64,000 bases of DNA, taken from positions 1-64,000 of the forward strand of contig JAFAYV010000081.1 of the NCBI GenBank assembly GCA_019240115.1, given 5' to 3'. Of this stretch, positions 54,829 through 63,302 are shown piece by piece (the stretch's first letter is position 1; each line of letters starts with the position of its first letter). The position numbers were made by a program, and so were the translations under genes. Below the pieces are notes generated by a model that searched no databases, was not told the origin of the DNA, and saw only the letters and a program-made list of their open reading frames with translations. The DNA is from Solirubrobacterales bacterium. GTDB taxonomy: Bacteria; Actinomycetota; Thermoleophilia; Solirubrobacterales; Solirubrobacteraceae.

Positions 54829-56397
54829 CTACCGGGCCAGCCGGTCCTCCCGGATCAGCTCGGCGCACTTCTCGCCGAGCATCATCGTCGTGATGCACGG
54901 GTTGATCGCCGGCAGGAACGGCAGCGCCGATCCGTCGCACACCCGCAGCCCCGCCACGCCGCGCACGCGCAGGCGCGGGTCGAGCACCGCCAGCGGGTCC
55001 GAGTCGGGTCCCATGTGGGCCGAGCAGGCGGGGTGATAGACGGTGTTGTGGGTCTTGTGCATGTAGTCGACGAGCTCGTCGTCGGTCTGGGCGTCGGGGC
55101 CCGGCGCGAGCTCGGGTCCCGCCCACCCGGCCATCGCCGGTTGGGAGACGATCCTGCGCGCGAGGCGGATGCCGTAGGTCATGACCCGCTCGTCGTGGCC
55201 GTCGGCGTCGGTGAAGTAGCGGGGGTCGACGCGCGCGCGGTCGCGGTAGTCGGGGGAGCGCAGGCGCACGGTGCCTCGCGAGCGCCCGCGGCAGACGTTC
55301 GGGGTCAGGCAGAAGCCGTTCTCGGTCGTCGGATAGCCCCAGCGCGCCGTGTTCATGTCGAACGGCACCGAGCCGTAGTGCATCATCAGGTCGGGGCGGT
55401 CGAGGCCGGGCTCCGAGCTCGAGAAGACGCCGATCTCCCACCACTGCGTCGACTGGCGCACCATCGGCGCCAGCGCGTCCCACTGGACGATCCCCTCGAC
55501 GTGGTCGTCGAGGTTCTCGCCGACGCCGGGCAGGTCCACCGCCACCGGGATGCCGAACTGCTGCAGGTGCGCGCCGGGCCCGATCCCCGACAGCATCAGC
55601 AGCTTCGGGGTGTCGATCGCGCCCGCCGAGAGGATGACCTCGCGCCGAGCGGTCACCCGCGCCTGGGTGAGGATGTCCGGGGTCAGGTAGTCCACGCCGG
55701 TCGCCCGCCCACCGGACAGGCCCACCCGCTTGACCCAGCAGCCGGTGCGCAGCTCGAGGTTTGGGCGGGTGCCGACGATGGGATGCAGGTAGGCGTGCGA
55801 GGAGGAGGAGCGGACGTTGTCGGGCGTGGCGTTGATCTGAAACCAGCCGGCGCCGTTGACCACCGTCTCGCCCTCGTTGAAGCGGCTCGTCGGCAGGCCC
55901 GCCTGCGCGGCCGCCTCCAGAATCGCCGCCCCGCAGGGATCCTGCGGCGAGATCGTCATGATGTTCACCGGACCCGAGCGGCCGTGGTGCTCGCCCGGAC
56001 CGTCGTTGGTCTCCAGCCGGGCGATGAGCGGCCAGCACTCCGCCGCGCTCCACCCCGTCAGGCCCATCGCCGCCCACTCGTCGAGGTCCTCCTTCGGCGT
56101 CCAGAACGCGATGCAGGAGTTGTGCGACGAGCACCCGCCGAGCACCTTGCCCCGCGCGTGGCGCAGGAAGCTGTTGCCCTTCTCCTGGGGCTCGACGAGG
56201 TAGTCCCAGTCGTACCCCGAGTCGAGCAGGAACATCCAGTCGCCAAGGCGCAGGATCGACTCGTCGCCGACGTCCGAGGGCCCGGCCTCGAGCAGCAGGA
56301 CGCTGACGTCGGGGTCCTCGGTCAGCCGCGCCGCGAGCACGCACCCCGCGGTGCCACCGCCGGCGATGACGTAGTCGAACTCTCCGGCGTCGATCAC
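54829..56397 (-). CDS. GMC-family FAD oxidoreductase, choline-dehydrogenase-like
   Basis: 522 residues. The FAD loop is [15 protein letters not shown] near the start, followed by [16 protein letters not shown] and [19 protein letters not shown] (GMC signature 2). The catalytic His is in [10 protein letters not shown] and the Asn in [20 protein letters not shown]. The nearest well-known type is BetA, which oxidises choline to betaine aldehyde. The exact substrate is not certain. The GTG (56395-56397) overlaps the permease stop (GTGA), so the enzyme and permease form one unit. The upstream open frame is a shadow of the permease. Confidence 0.92.
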   Translation of the reverse strand: MIDAGEFDYVIAGGGTAGCVLAARLTEDPDVSVLLLEAGPSDVGDESILRLGDWMFLLDSGYDWDYLVEPQEKGNSFLRHARGKVLGGCSSHNSCIAFWTPKEDLDEWAAMGLTGWSAAECWPLIARLETNDGPGEHHGRSGPVNIMTISPQDPCGAAILEAAAQAGLPTSRFNEGETVVNGAGWFQINATPDNVRSSSSHAYLHPIVGTRPNLELRTGCWVKRVGLSGGRATGVDYLTPDILTQARVTARREVILSAGAIDTPKLLMLSGIGPGAHLQQFGIPVAVDLPGVGENLDDHVEGIVQWDALAPMVRQSTQWWEIGVFSSSEPGLDRPDLMMHYGSVPFDMNTARWGYPTTENGFCLTPNVCRGRSRGTVRLRSPDYRDRARVDPRYFTDADGHDERVMTYGIRLARRIVSQPAMAGWAGPELAPGPDAQTDDELVDYMHKTHNTVYHPACSAHMGPDSDPLAVLDPRLRVRGVAGLRVCDGSALPFLPAINPCITTMMLGEKCAELIREDRLAR

Positions 56398-57953
56398 GGC
56401 ACCGCGTCGCCACGCGGCGCGGGGATCTCGACCTCGGGGCCGGTGCGGGCCAGCAGCGCGGGCGACTTGCCCCGCTGGACGGCGAAGTAGTAGGCCAGGC
56501 CGGCGATGAACGACAACCCGATGAACTCGTAGGCGCCGAAGCGGAAGTACCACTTCGTCCCGTACACGGTCGCCCGGGGCCAGGCGATCTCGAAGGCCAC
56601 GAGGCCGCCGTAGAGGACGGCGATGACGTTGATGAGCATCCCGAAGCGGCCGAGGTTGAAGTAGGGGCCGTGATCGGGGCGGGGCCACTGGCCGCGCAGG
56701 CGCTTGGCGAGCATCGAGCCGGTGACCGCCAGGTACGGGAGGTAGAACATGATGATCGCGACCGAGGTCAGGGTCACGAACGCCGATTGGTTGGCCTTGT
56801 TGACGTAGAGGATCGCCAACGCGCAGACGCCGACGAAGATCGCCGGGACGATCGGGACCCGCGCCCGGCCCGAGACGCGGGCGAGGACCGGCCCGCCGGG
56901 CAGCCGTCCGTCGCGGGCCATCGAGAACAGCATCCGGATGCACGCGGTGCAGACCGCGAGGCAGCAGACGGTGATCGCCAGCGCCGAGTCGTACAGGAAG
57001 ACGTCGCCGGCGGTGTTGCCGAGCGCCTGCTTGATGATGTAGGGCAGGCCGAGCAGGCCGAGGTTCTTGTCGTGGATGCTCTTGATGTCCATCAGCGCGA
57101 ACAGGATGAGCAGCGCGCCGATGATCGAGGCGGCCACGAGCGCCCGGATGATCGCCGGCGGCGCGGCGCGCCGCGGGTCGTTGGTCTCCTCGGCGAGCGT
57201 GCCCGCCGTGTCGAAGCCGTACATGACGTAGGCGCTCATGATCCCGCCGATGAGGAAGGCCCCGAAGTAGCCCCACGAGTGTCCCGTCCCGGTGCCGAGC
57301 GTGTGCAGGACGACGCCCGGGCCGCGATGGAAGTGGAAGATGAGCAGGATGACGAGGATCGAGGCGCCGATCAGCTCGGCGGTGACGCCAACGTTGTTGA
57401 TGAACGCCATGACGCGGACGCCGAGCATGTTGATGACGGTGGCGATGACGACGAGGATCGCCCCGAGCAGGAGCGCGTTCTTGGCGCCGTCGGGCGTCGT
57501 GTAGGAACCCACGTCGGCCGACCCGCCGATGAACTCGAAGAACTTGTTGGCCTGCGGCAGCACGACCTGCCAGGCGACGGCGACGGCGGCGACGGTGACG
57601 ATCGAGCCGATGATCAGGATCCAGCCGGTCATCCAGGAGACGAAGTCGGTGCCGACCTGCTTGGACCACTGGTAGACCGAGCCCGCGAGCGGGAACTGGC
57701 CGGCGAGCTCGGCGAAGCACAGCGCGACGCACATCTGCCCGGCGAACACGATCACCCACGACCACCACACCGCCGGGCCGGCGTTGAGCACCCCGAAACC
57801 GAACAGCTCGAAGACGCCGGTGAGGATCGAGATGTAGGAGAAGCCGGCCGCGAACGAGGAGAAGCTGCCGAGCGAGCGGTCGAGCTCCTGCTTATAGCCG
57901 AAGCCGGCCAGGTCGTCGCTGTCGGCGCTGGACGGAGCCTCTACGTGTGCCAT
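56394..57953 (-). CDS. APC-superfamily amino acid/amine permease
   Basis: 519 residues with twelve helices. The start FGYKQELDRSLGSFSSFAAG and FSYISILTGVFELFGFG segments, and YGFDTAGTLAEETNDPRRAA between helices 6 and 8, are typical of APC permeases. It probably brings in the amine oxidised by the coupled GMC enzyme. The ATG has a GGAGGAGG ribosome site. It is divergent from the aldehyde dehydrogenase with 165 bp between starts. Confidence 0.93.
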   Translation of the reverse strand: MAHVEAPSSADSDDLAGFGYKQELDRSLGSFSSFAAGFSYISILTGVFELFGFGVLNAGPAVWWSWVIVFAGQMCVALCFAELAGQFPLAGSVYQWSKQVGTDFVSWMTGWILIIGSIVTVAAVAVAWQVVLPQANKFFEFIGGSADVGSYTTPDGAKNALLLGAILVVIATVINMLGVRVMAFINNVGVTAELIGASILVILLIFHFHRGPGVVLHTLGTGTGHSWGYFGAFLIGGIMSAYVMYGFDTAGTLAEETNDPRRAAPPAIIRALVAASIIGALLILFALMDIKSIHDKNLGLLGLPYIIKQALGNTAGDVFLYDSALAITVCCLAVCTACIRMLFSMARDGRLPGGPVLARVSGRARVPIVPAIFVGVCALAILYVNKANQSAFVTLTSVAIIMFYLPYLAVTGSMLAKRLRGQWPRPDHGPYFNLGRFGMLINVIAVLYGGLVAFEIAWPRATVYGTKWYFRFGAYEFIGLSFIAGLAYYFAVQRGKSPALLARTGPEVEIPAPRGDAVP

Positions 57954-58043
57954 CGCTCAGCCTCCTCCGCGCGCCCCGCGCGCAACTCGTCGATACCCGG
58001 CGCGGCGCGGCGTCCAACGACCCGACAAGCAGGGAAGAACGCA

Positions 58044-58077
58044 TTGACCGAGCTGGAATCGCGGTGTTATATATCAG
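58044..58077 (+). promoter_or_regulatory. Aldehyde dehydrogenase promoter with overlapping operator
   Basis: TTGACC (58044-58049) and TTATAT (58067-58072) are 17 bp apart. The -10 lies within TTATATATCAG (58067-58077). Its complement starts CTGATATAT, which also occurs upstream of the GntR gene at 60400-60408. Confidence 0.7.
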
Positions 58078-58118
58078 TCGTCCGACGGTGTCAACGAAGC
58101 CCGAACGGGAGCGAGGGG

Positions 58119-59567
58119 ATGGCCGCGGAGAAGATGTTCGTGGCCGGCGAGTGGGGCGACAGCGCCAGCGGGCAGACCGCCGAGGCGACGAGCCCGGCGA
58201 CCGGCGAGACGATCGCCACGGTTCCCGTCGGCGAGCGCGAGGACGCGCGGCGGGCGATCGCCGCGGCGCGCGCCGCGGCGCCCGCCTGGGCGAGGCTGAC
58301 GGCGTTCGATCGCGCGGCGGCGATGCACCGCGTCGGCGACGTCATCGAGTCGCGCCGCGATGAGCTCGCTCGCACCCTGACGCTCGACCAGGGCAAGCCG
58401 TTGCATCCCGAGGCCCACGACGAGGTCGCAGAGCTCGTCGAGTACTGGCGGATGGCCGCCGAGGACGCCAAGCGGCTCGCTGGCGGGCTGCCGAACTCGT
58501 TCTCCGCGGGCAAGCGGGTCCTGCTCGCGCGCCGCCCCCGCGGCGTCGTCGGCGTCATCAGTCCCTGGAACTGGCCCTACACGATGCCCGCGGAGCTCAT
58601 CGCCCCGGCGCTCGCCTGTGGCAACGCGGTCGTGTGGACGCCCGCCCCCACCACCACGGTGGCGGCGGTCGCGCTCGCCCGATGCATCGCCGACGCCGAC
58701 CTGCCGTCGGGGACCTTCAACCTCGTGACCGGACCCGGGCCCCTCGTCGGCGACGAGATCGCGCGACATCCCGACGTCGACGGGATCGGCTTCATCGGCT
58801 CCACCGCGACCGGCCGCCTCGTCGCGCGGGCGGCCGCGGGCAAGGCGCAGGTGCTCGAGATGGGCGGCAACGGCCCGGTCGTCGTGCTCGACGACGCCGA
58901 CGTCGGGGCCGCGGTACGGGCGACGCTGACCGCCTGCTTTCTCTGCGCCGGCCAGAGCTGCACGGCGGGCGAGCGGATCCTCGTTCACCGCGCGGTCTAC
59001 GACGAGTACGTCGAGCGGCTCGCGGCGGCCGTCGCGGCCGAGATCCGGCTCGGGGACCCGTTCGACGAGGCGACGACGATGGGACCGCTGAACAACGAGC
59101 CGGTCGCCACCAAGATGGACGAGCACGTCGCCGACGCGGTGGCTCGCGGCGCCGACGCGCTGACCGGCGGCGACCGCGCGGCCGCGTTCCCCACCGACCT
59201 CTACTGGGAGCCCACGGTCCTGACCGGCGTGCCGCCCGACGCCCGCGTCGCCACCGAGGAGACCTTCGGGCCGGTCGCCCCGGTCGTCGCGATCGACTCG
59301 CTGGAGCACGCCGTGGAGCTGACCAACCGCTCGCCCTACGGGCTGCTGGCGTCGGTCTTCACCGCCGATCTGACCGCCGGGCTGCGCTTCGCCGACGAGG
59401 TGCGGACCGGCTGGGTCAACATCAACGAATCAAGCAACTACTGGGAGGCCCACCTGCCCTTCGGCGGCCGCGCGGGGACCGACAGCGGCATCGGGAGGGT
59501 CGGCGGCACCCACGTCATGGAGTCGTTCACCGAGCTGCAGACGATCGTCATCACGCCCGCGGGCTGA
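58119..59567 (+). CDS. NAD(P)-dependent aldehyde dehydrogenase, betaine-aldehyde type
   Basis: 482 residues. VISPWNWPYTMPAELIAPAL (N of the active site), GFIGSTATGRLVA (cofactor loop), EMGGNGPVVVLDDAD (general base Glu; the family usually has GGKxP, here GGNGP), and the nucleophile Cys in CAGQSCTAGER are visible. It oxidises an aldehyde to an acid, probably the product of the GMC enzyme. The ATG at 58119-58121 has a GGGAG ribosome site 7 nt upstream, one of the few leadered genes here. Confidence 0.95.
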   Translation: MAAEKMFVAGEWGDSASGQTAEATSPATGETIATVPVGEREDARRAIAAARAAAPAWARLTAFDRAAAMHRVGDVIESRRDELARTLTLDQGKPLHPEAHDEVAELVEYWRMAAEDAKRLAGGLPNSFSAGKRVLLARRPRGVVGVISPWNWPYTMPAELIAPALACGNAVVWTPAPTTTVAAVALARCIADADLPSGTFNLVTGPGPLVGDEIARHPDVDGIGFIGSTATGRLVARAAAGKAQVLEMGGNGPVVVLDDADVGAAVRATLTACFLCAGQSCTAGERILVHRAVYDEYVERLAAAVAAEIRLGDPFDEATTMGPLNNEPVATKMDEHVADAVARGADALTGGDRAAAFPTDLYWEPTVLTGVPPDARVATEETFGPVAPVVAIDSLEHAVELTNRSPYGLLASVFTADLTAGLRFADEVRTGWVNINESSNYWEAHLPFGGRAGTDSGIGRVGGTHVMESFTELQTIVITPAG

Positions 59568-59693
59568 GAGCGGCCGCCACGAATCGGTGGCGATGAGTTC
59601 CGCGCCCCAGCGGGCGGAGAAGTCCCGCGCGCGACGCAGGTCGATCTTCCACCCCAGCATCCCCGGCGCGGCAGTGCGGCTGCCACCTTGCTC

Positions 59694-60350
59694 CTACAGC
59701 ACGGCGCGGATCTCGCGCTCGAAGATCTCGATGTGCTCGGTGATGATCGCGCGGGCGCGCTCGGCCTCGCCGTCGGCGATCGCCCGCAGCAGCTCCTCGT
59801 GCTCGTGCACGCGGGCAAGAAGGTGCGGGAGCCGGTCGAGCACGAGGTACCAGATGCGCAGCGAGAGGTTGAAGAAGCGCGCGAGCGTGTCCTCGAGGTA
59901 CGGGTTGTCGGCGCAGCCGTGGACGAAGCGGTGCACGCGCGTGTCGAGCGCCATCAGCGCTCCGGTGTCGCTCGAGCCTCGGCTGGCCACGAGCTCTGAG
60001 AGCAGCGCCTCGAGCTCGACCCGCCGGGCGGGGGTGATCCGCTCGGCGGCCCGATAGGCGGCATGGCCCTCGATCTGGCCCCGCACGTCGGAGATGTCGG
60101 CGAGATCGGTGATGTTGATCTCCGAGGCGAAGGTGCCGCGACGCGGGAACACCGTGACGAGGTTCTCGAGCGCGAGGCGCTTGATCGCCTCGCGCACCGG
60201 GGTGCGCCCGATCCCGAGCTCTGACCCGAGCTGGTCCTCGTCGATCGGCGCGCCGGGCGGGATGCCGAGCGTGACGATGCGGTCGCGCAGGTGCGCGTAG
60301 GCGCGGTCGGCGAGCAGCTCGCGTCGGGGCGCGGTGACCTGAGAGCTCAC
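59694..60350 (-). CDS. GntR-family regulator with FCD domain
   Basis: 218 residues. The winged helix is YAHLRDRIVTLGIPPGAPI, then LGIGRTPVREAIKRLALENL and VFPRRGTFAS. The FCD ligand domain has DTRVHRFVHG and later His residues that bind a metal. The GTG at 60348-60350 gives a normal FCD length. A longer frame upstream crosses the promoter. It is convergent with the aldehyde dehydrogenase and likely controls it through the shared CTGATATAT site. Confidence 0.9.
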   Translation of the reverse strand: MSSQVTAPRRELLADRAYAHLRDRIVTLGIPPGAPIDEDQLGSELGIGRTPVREAIKRLALENLVTVFPRRGTFASEINITDLADISDVRGQIEGHAAYRAAERITPARRVELEALLSELVASRGSSDTGALMALDTRVHRFVHGCADNPYLEDTLARFFNLSLRIWYLVLDRLPHLLARVHEHEELLRAIADGEAERARAIITEHIEIFEREIRAVL

Positions 60351-60399
60351 CGGCTCGGGGACCCCGGTCGCCGCGCCCGCCCGACGCCGTCGCGATACG

Positions 60400-60411
60400 C
60401 TGATATATGAG
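60400..60411. promoter_or_regulatory. Probable GntR operator
   Basis: CTGATATATGAG is a near palindrome (10 of 12 bases symmetric) 50 bp before the GntR GTG. On the minus strand it contains TATATC, a -10 box with TAGACT 17 bp upstream. Nine of its bases recur in the aldehyde dehydrogenase promoter. Confidence 0.55.
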
Positions 60412-60508
60412 TCATCGGTCCAGGAGTCTAGCTTCCGGAACCGGGGGCGAGCGGCGCACGGCGGCCCCTCGAGCAAAACTTTTCGCCGCACGGAAGCGTT
60501 TATGGAGC

Positions 60509-61723
60509 ATGAACACGACGCTGAAACGGTCGCTGGTCGCCGGTGGGCTGCTGCTCGGATTGCTGCTGCCCTCGGCCGCCGCCGCCAAGAACTCACAGCC
60601 CAAGCCGCTGACGATGGACATGTACTCGCCGCTGCACAACTTCTTCTCCAACCCGGTGACGAGCTCGACCGCGCTCGGCCATCATCTGTACGTGGCCACC
60701 GTCCGCGGCTCGGTCAGCTTCTACCAGCCGGTCGACTACATCGACCCCCAGCTTCCGTTCACCGTCATGTGCGGCAAGCCCCAGACCGCGCCCCTGTTCG
60801 CCTCGGCGGGGGGCGTGGGCCCCGTCTCCAACGACGCGGCGTTCATCTTCGCCCAGCCACTCCAGGGCAAGGCCTGCTCCACGCTCAAGCTCCCCGCGCA
60901 GTTCCCGAACTTCCAGGCCAATCTCGGCAAGGGCGGTTGGAAGCACCCCAACCTGGTCAGCCAGGCGCCGCTGCGCAAGCCGAGCCCGACGCACACGTAT
61001 TCCTTCGCCCTCGACGGTCAGGGCAAGGCCGTCTCGTTCCGGATGATCGATCCCGACACGCGGGACGACTACGGCAGCTTCAAGATCTACATCCGCCCCG
61101 CGGTCCGCTCGGACTGTGCCGGGATCGGGCACAAGGCGTTCTTCCTCAGCGCCAAGGCCTGCCGCCAGGACACCCCGAACCGGGCCGCCCCGAAGCTGCC
61201 GGCCGCGCCCGCGCCGCTGACCCTCGACCAGTCCACGCCGCTCCGGGTGCTGCGCAGTTCCGACGTGCCGACCGCCATCAACGGCGAGTTCCCGGCGGGC
61301 GCGCTGACCGCGGCGCAGTTCGTCACGCTCGATAACGCCACCGCCGCCTCGGCGACCGCCGAGCGCACCGCGATCTCGGCCGGCTTCCTCGCCGCCGCGA
61401 TCAGCGACTTCCACGGCCTCGACCTGCCGAACCTGAAGTCGACCGCGGTCAAGTTCGCTTCGCCGGCCCAGGCCCAGGCGGCGCTGACCGCCGAGCTGAC
61501 ACTCGCCCGGACCGCGCAGGCCCCCGTGGGGACCACCGGGGGCGCCGCGCAGGCCGACCCGGCGGTGCCGGGGGCGTACCTGATCACGTTCACGCCCGGC
61601 AGCCTCGAGCTGCTGGCGGCCAAGGGCGACGACGTGCTGACGCTGCGCGCAGCAGCCGACCCGACGCCCGTGACCCGGGCCACCGTCGAGCCGCTGTTCG
61701 CGACGGTGCTGGCCCGAAGCTAA
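60509..61723 (+). CDS. Secreted protein of unknown function
   Basis: 404 residues. MNTTLKRSLVAGGLLLGLLL, then PSAAAA, is a clear signal peptide. The first half (about 27-225) is beta-rich with four Cys and many aromatic residues. After a Pro/Ala linker, the second half (about 240-404) is helical with FVTLDNATAASATAERTAIS. No family is recognised. The ATG at 60509 was chosen because it starts the signal peptide and has GGAG just upstream; 34 earlier in-frame codons cover the GntR operator. It lies between GntR and MttB genes but nothing shows a link to them. Confidence 0.75.
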   Translation: MNTTLKRSLVAGGLLLGLLLPSAAAAKNSQPKPLTMDMYSPLHNFFSNPVTSSTALGHHLYVATVRGSVSFYQPVDYIDPQLPFTVMCGKPQTAPLFASAGGVGPVSNDAAFIFAQPLQGKACSTLKLPAQFPNFQANLGKGGWKHPNLVSQAPLRKPSPTHTYSFALDGQGKAVSFRMIDPDTRDDYGSFKIYIRPAVRSDCAGIGHKAFFLSAKACRQDTPNRAAPKLPAAPAPLTLDQSTPLRVLRSSDVPTAINGEFPAGALTAAQFVTLDNATAASATAERTAISAGFLAAAISDFHGLDLPNLKSTAVKFASPAQAQAALTAELTLARTAQAPVGTTGGAAQADPAVPGAYLITFTPGSLELLAAKGDDVLTLRAAADPTPVTRATVEPLFATVLARS

Positions 61724-61744
61724 GTGGTCGGCCCCGTACGTACG

Positions 61745-61756
61745 CTCGCATGCGAG
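61745..61756. repeat. Perfect 12-bp palindrome CTCGCATGCGAG
   Basis: It lies in the 82-bp gap between two convergent genes, next to a CGTACGTACG run. It has no T-tract, so it is not a typical terminator. Confidence 0.4.
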
Positions 61757-61805
61757 GGTACTTGCGGGGACGGCCACCAGTGGCTGGACCCGAGCTGGGC
61801 GGCGG

Positions 61806-63248
61806 TCAGTCGCCCAGCTCGACCCGCCGCCGGTCGACGAACTCGCGCAGCTCGGCGTCGATCGCCTCGTCGAGCGGTGGCGACTCGTACTCGTCGATCG
61901 TCCGGCGCCACAGCTCCCCGGCGCGGGCGGTCGTGTCCCGCGCGCCCTTCTTGGTCCAGCGGTCGAAGTTCTCGGTCGAGGACAGCAGGGGCCGGTAGAA
62001 GCAGTCGCGGAAGCGCTCGAGCGTGTGGGCGGCACCGAGGAAGTGCCCGCCGGCGCCGACCTCGGTGTGCGCGTCGAAGGCGAGCGAGGCCTCGTCGATC
62101 TCCAGCGGCGAGAACTCGTGGCGCAGCTCGCGCAGCAGCTCGATATCGACGATGAACTTCTCATAGCAGGACACGAGCCCGCCCTCGAGCCAGCCGGCTG
62201 AGTGCATGACGAAGTTCGTGCCGGCCAGGAACGTCGGCAGCAGCGTCATCAGCGACTCGTAGGCGGCCTGGGCGTCGACGGTCTGGGAGGCGTTCAGCGC
62301 GCCCCCGCCGCGCCACGGCAGCCCGAAGCGACGCGCGATCTGGCCGGTGCACAGGACGCCGAGGCCCGACTCGGGCGTCCCGAAGGACGGCGACCCCGAC
62401 TGCATGTCGGTGTTGGACAGAAACGAGCCGAAGACGACCGGCGCCCCGGGGCGAATCAGCTGCGCGAGCGCGATCCCGGCGAGCGCCTCGGCCATCTGCT
62501 GGACGAGCGTCGCCGGCAGCGACACCGGCGACATCGCACCCATGAGCAGGAACGGCGTGATGATCACCGCCTGGTTGGCGCGGACGTACTCGAACATCGC
62601 CGCGAGCATCCGGTCGTCGTAGCGCAGCGGGCTGTTGACGTTGATCAGCGAGATCGACACCGGAGCCCGCTCGATGGCGTCGCGACCGCCGAACAGGATC
62701 TCGCCCATGCGGATCGTGTCGGCGGCGTTCGGGCCCGAGGTCACCGAGCCCATGTAGGGCTTGTCCGACAGCGTCTGCAGGGCGTAGACCATGTCGAGGT
62801 GGCGGGAGTCGAGGGGGCGGTCCTCGGGCTCGCAGATCGTCCCGCCGGGCGAGTCGAGCTCGCCGAAGGACTGGGCGAGCCGCACGAGGTTCTCGAAGTC
62901 GGCCATCTTGGCGTCGCGGCGGACGTCGCCCTCGCGGATGAACGGGCAGCCGTACACGGGGGCGAACACCATGCGATCGCCGCCGATGTGCGCGGTGTGG
63001 GCCGGGTTGCGGGCCTGCAGCTCGAACTCGGCGGGCGCCTGGGCGACCTGCTCGAGGATGAACTCGGGATCGAAGCGGACCCGGTTCTCACCCTCGACGA
63101 TCTGACCGGCGCCCCGCAGCAGCTCGACCGCCTCGGGCGCCAGGAACTCGATTCCGAGCTCGGAGACGATCCGGCGCCAGCCACGATCGAGCGTGGCCAT
63201 GGCATCCTCGGAGAGGACTTCGTACCGGGGCAGGGCGTTGACGAACAT
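61806..63248 (-). CDS. MttB-superfamily corrinoid methyltransferase without pyrrolysine
   Basis: 480 residues. LSEDAMATLDRGWRRIVSEL, VFAPVYGCPFIREGD, SPGGTICEPEDRPLDSRHLD, LPWRGGGALNASQTVDAQAA and GLVSCYEKFIVDIELLRELR are typical of the trimethylamine methyltransferase family. No in-frame TAG is present, so it belongs with the non-pyrrolysine members such as glycine betaine methyltransferase MtgB. It would pass a methyl group from a quaternary amine to a corrinoid protein, which is not coded in the window. The start is ATG 63246-63248 (GAGG 9 nt upstream) or GTG 63261-63263. Divergent from IclR. Confidence 0.92.
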   Translation of the reverse strand: MFVNALPRYEVLSEDAMATLDRGWRRIVSELGIEFLAPEAVELLRGAGQIVEGENRVRFDPEFILEQVAQAPAEFELQARNPAHTAHIGGDRMVFAPVYGCPFIREGDVRRDAKMADFENLVRLAQSFGELDSPGGTICEPEDRPLDSRHLDMVYALQTLSDKPYMGSVTSGPNAADTIRMGEILFGGRDAIERAPVSISLINVNSPLRYDDRMLAAMFEYVRANQAVIITPFLLMGAMSPVSLPATLVQQMAEALAGIALAQLIRPGAPVVFGSFLSNTDMQSGSPSFGTPESGLGVLCTGQIARRFGLPWRGGGALNASQTVDAQAAYESLMTLLPTFLAGTNFVMHSAGWLEGGLVSCYEKFIVDIELLRELRHEFSPLEIDEASLAFDAHTEVGAGGHFLGAAHTLERFRDCFYRPLLSSTENFDRWTKKGARDTTARAGELWRRTIDEYESPPLDEAIDAELREFVDRRRVELGD

Positions 63249-63267
63249 GCGGGCGAGCCTCACGTTA

Positions 63268-63295
63268 TTGACGACGCGGCTCGAGCGCCTAATAT
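63268..63295 (+). promoter_or_regulatory. IclR promoter, leaderless
   Basis: TTGACG (63268-63273) and TAATAT (63290-63295) are 16 bp apart. The GTG at 63303 is 7 nt further, at the expected transcription start. The AT-rich TAATATATC resembles the aldehyde dehydrogenase site. Confidence 0.65.
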
Positions 63296-63302
63296 ATCCC
63301 GT

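Noticed and set aside
61724-61805. Intrinsic terminator between the secreted protein and MttB-type gene
   Set aside because: There are palindromes but no stem followed by a T-tract on either strand.
61806-63248. Pyrrolysine-containing MttB
   Set aside because: The frame has no internal TAG, so it is a non-pyrrolysine family member.
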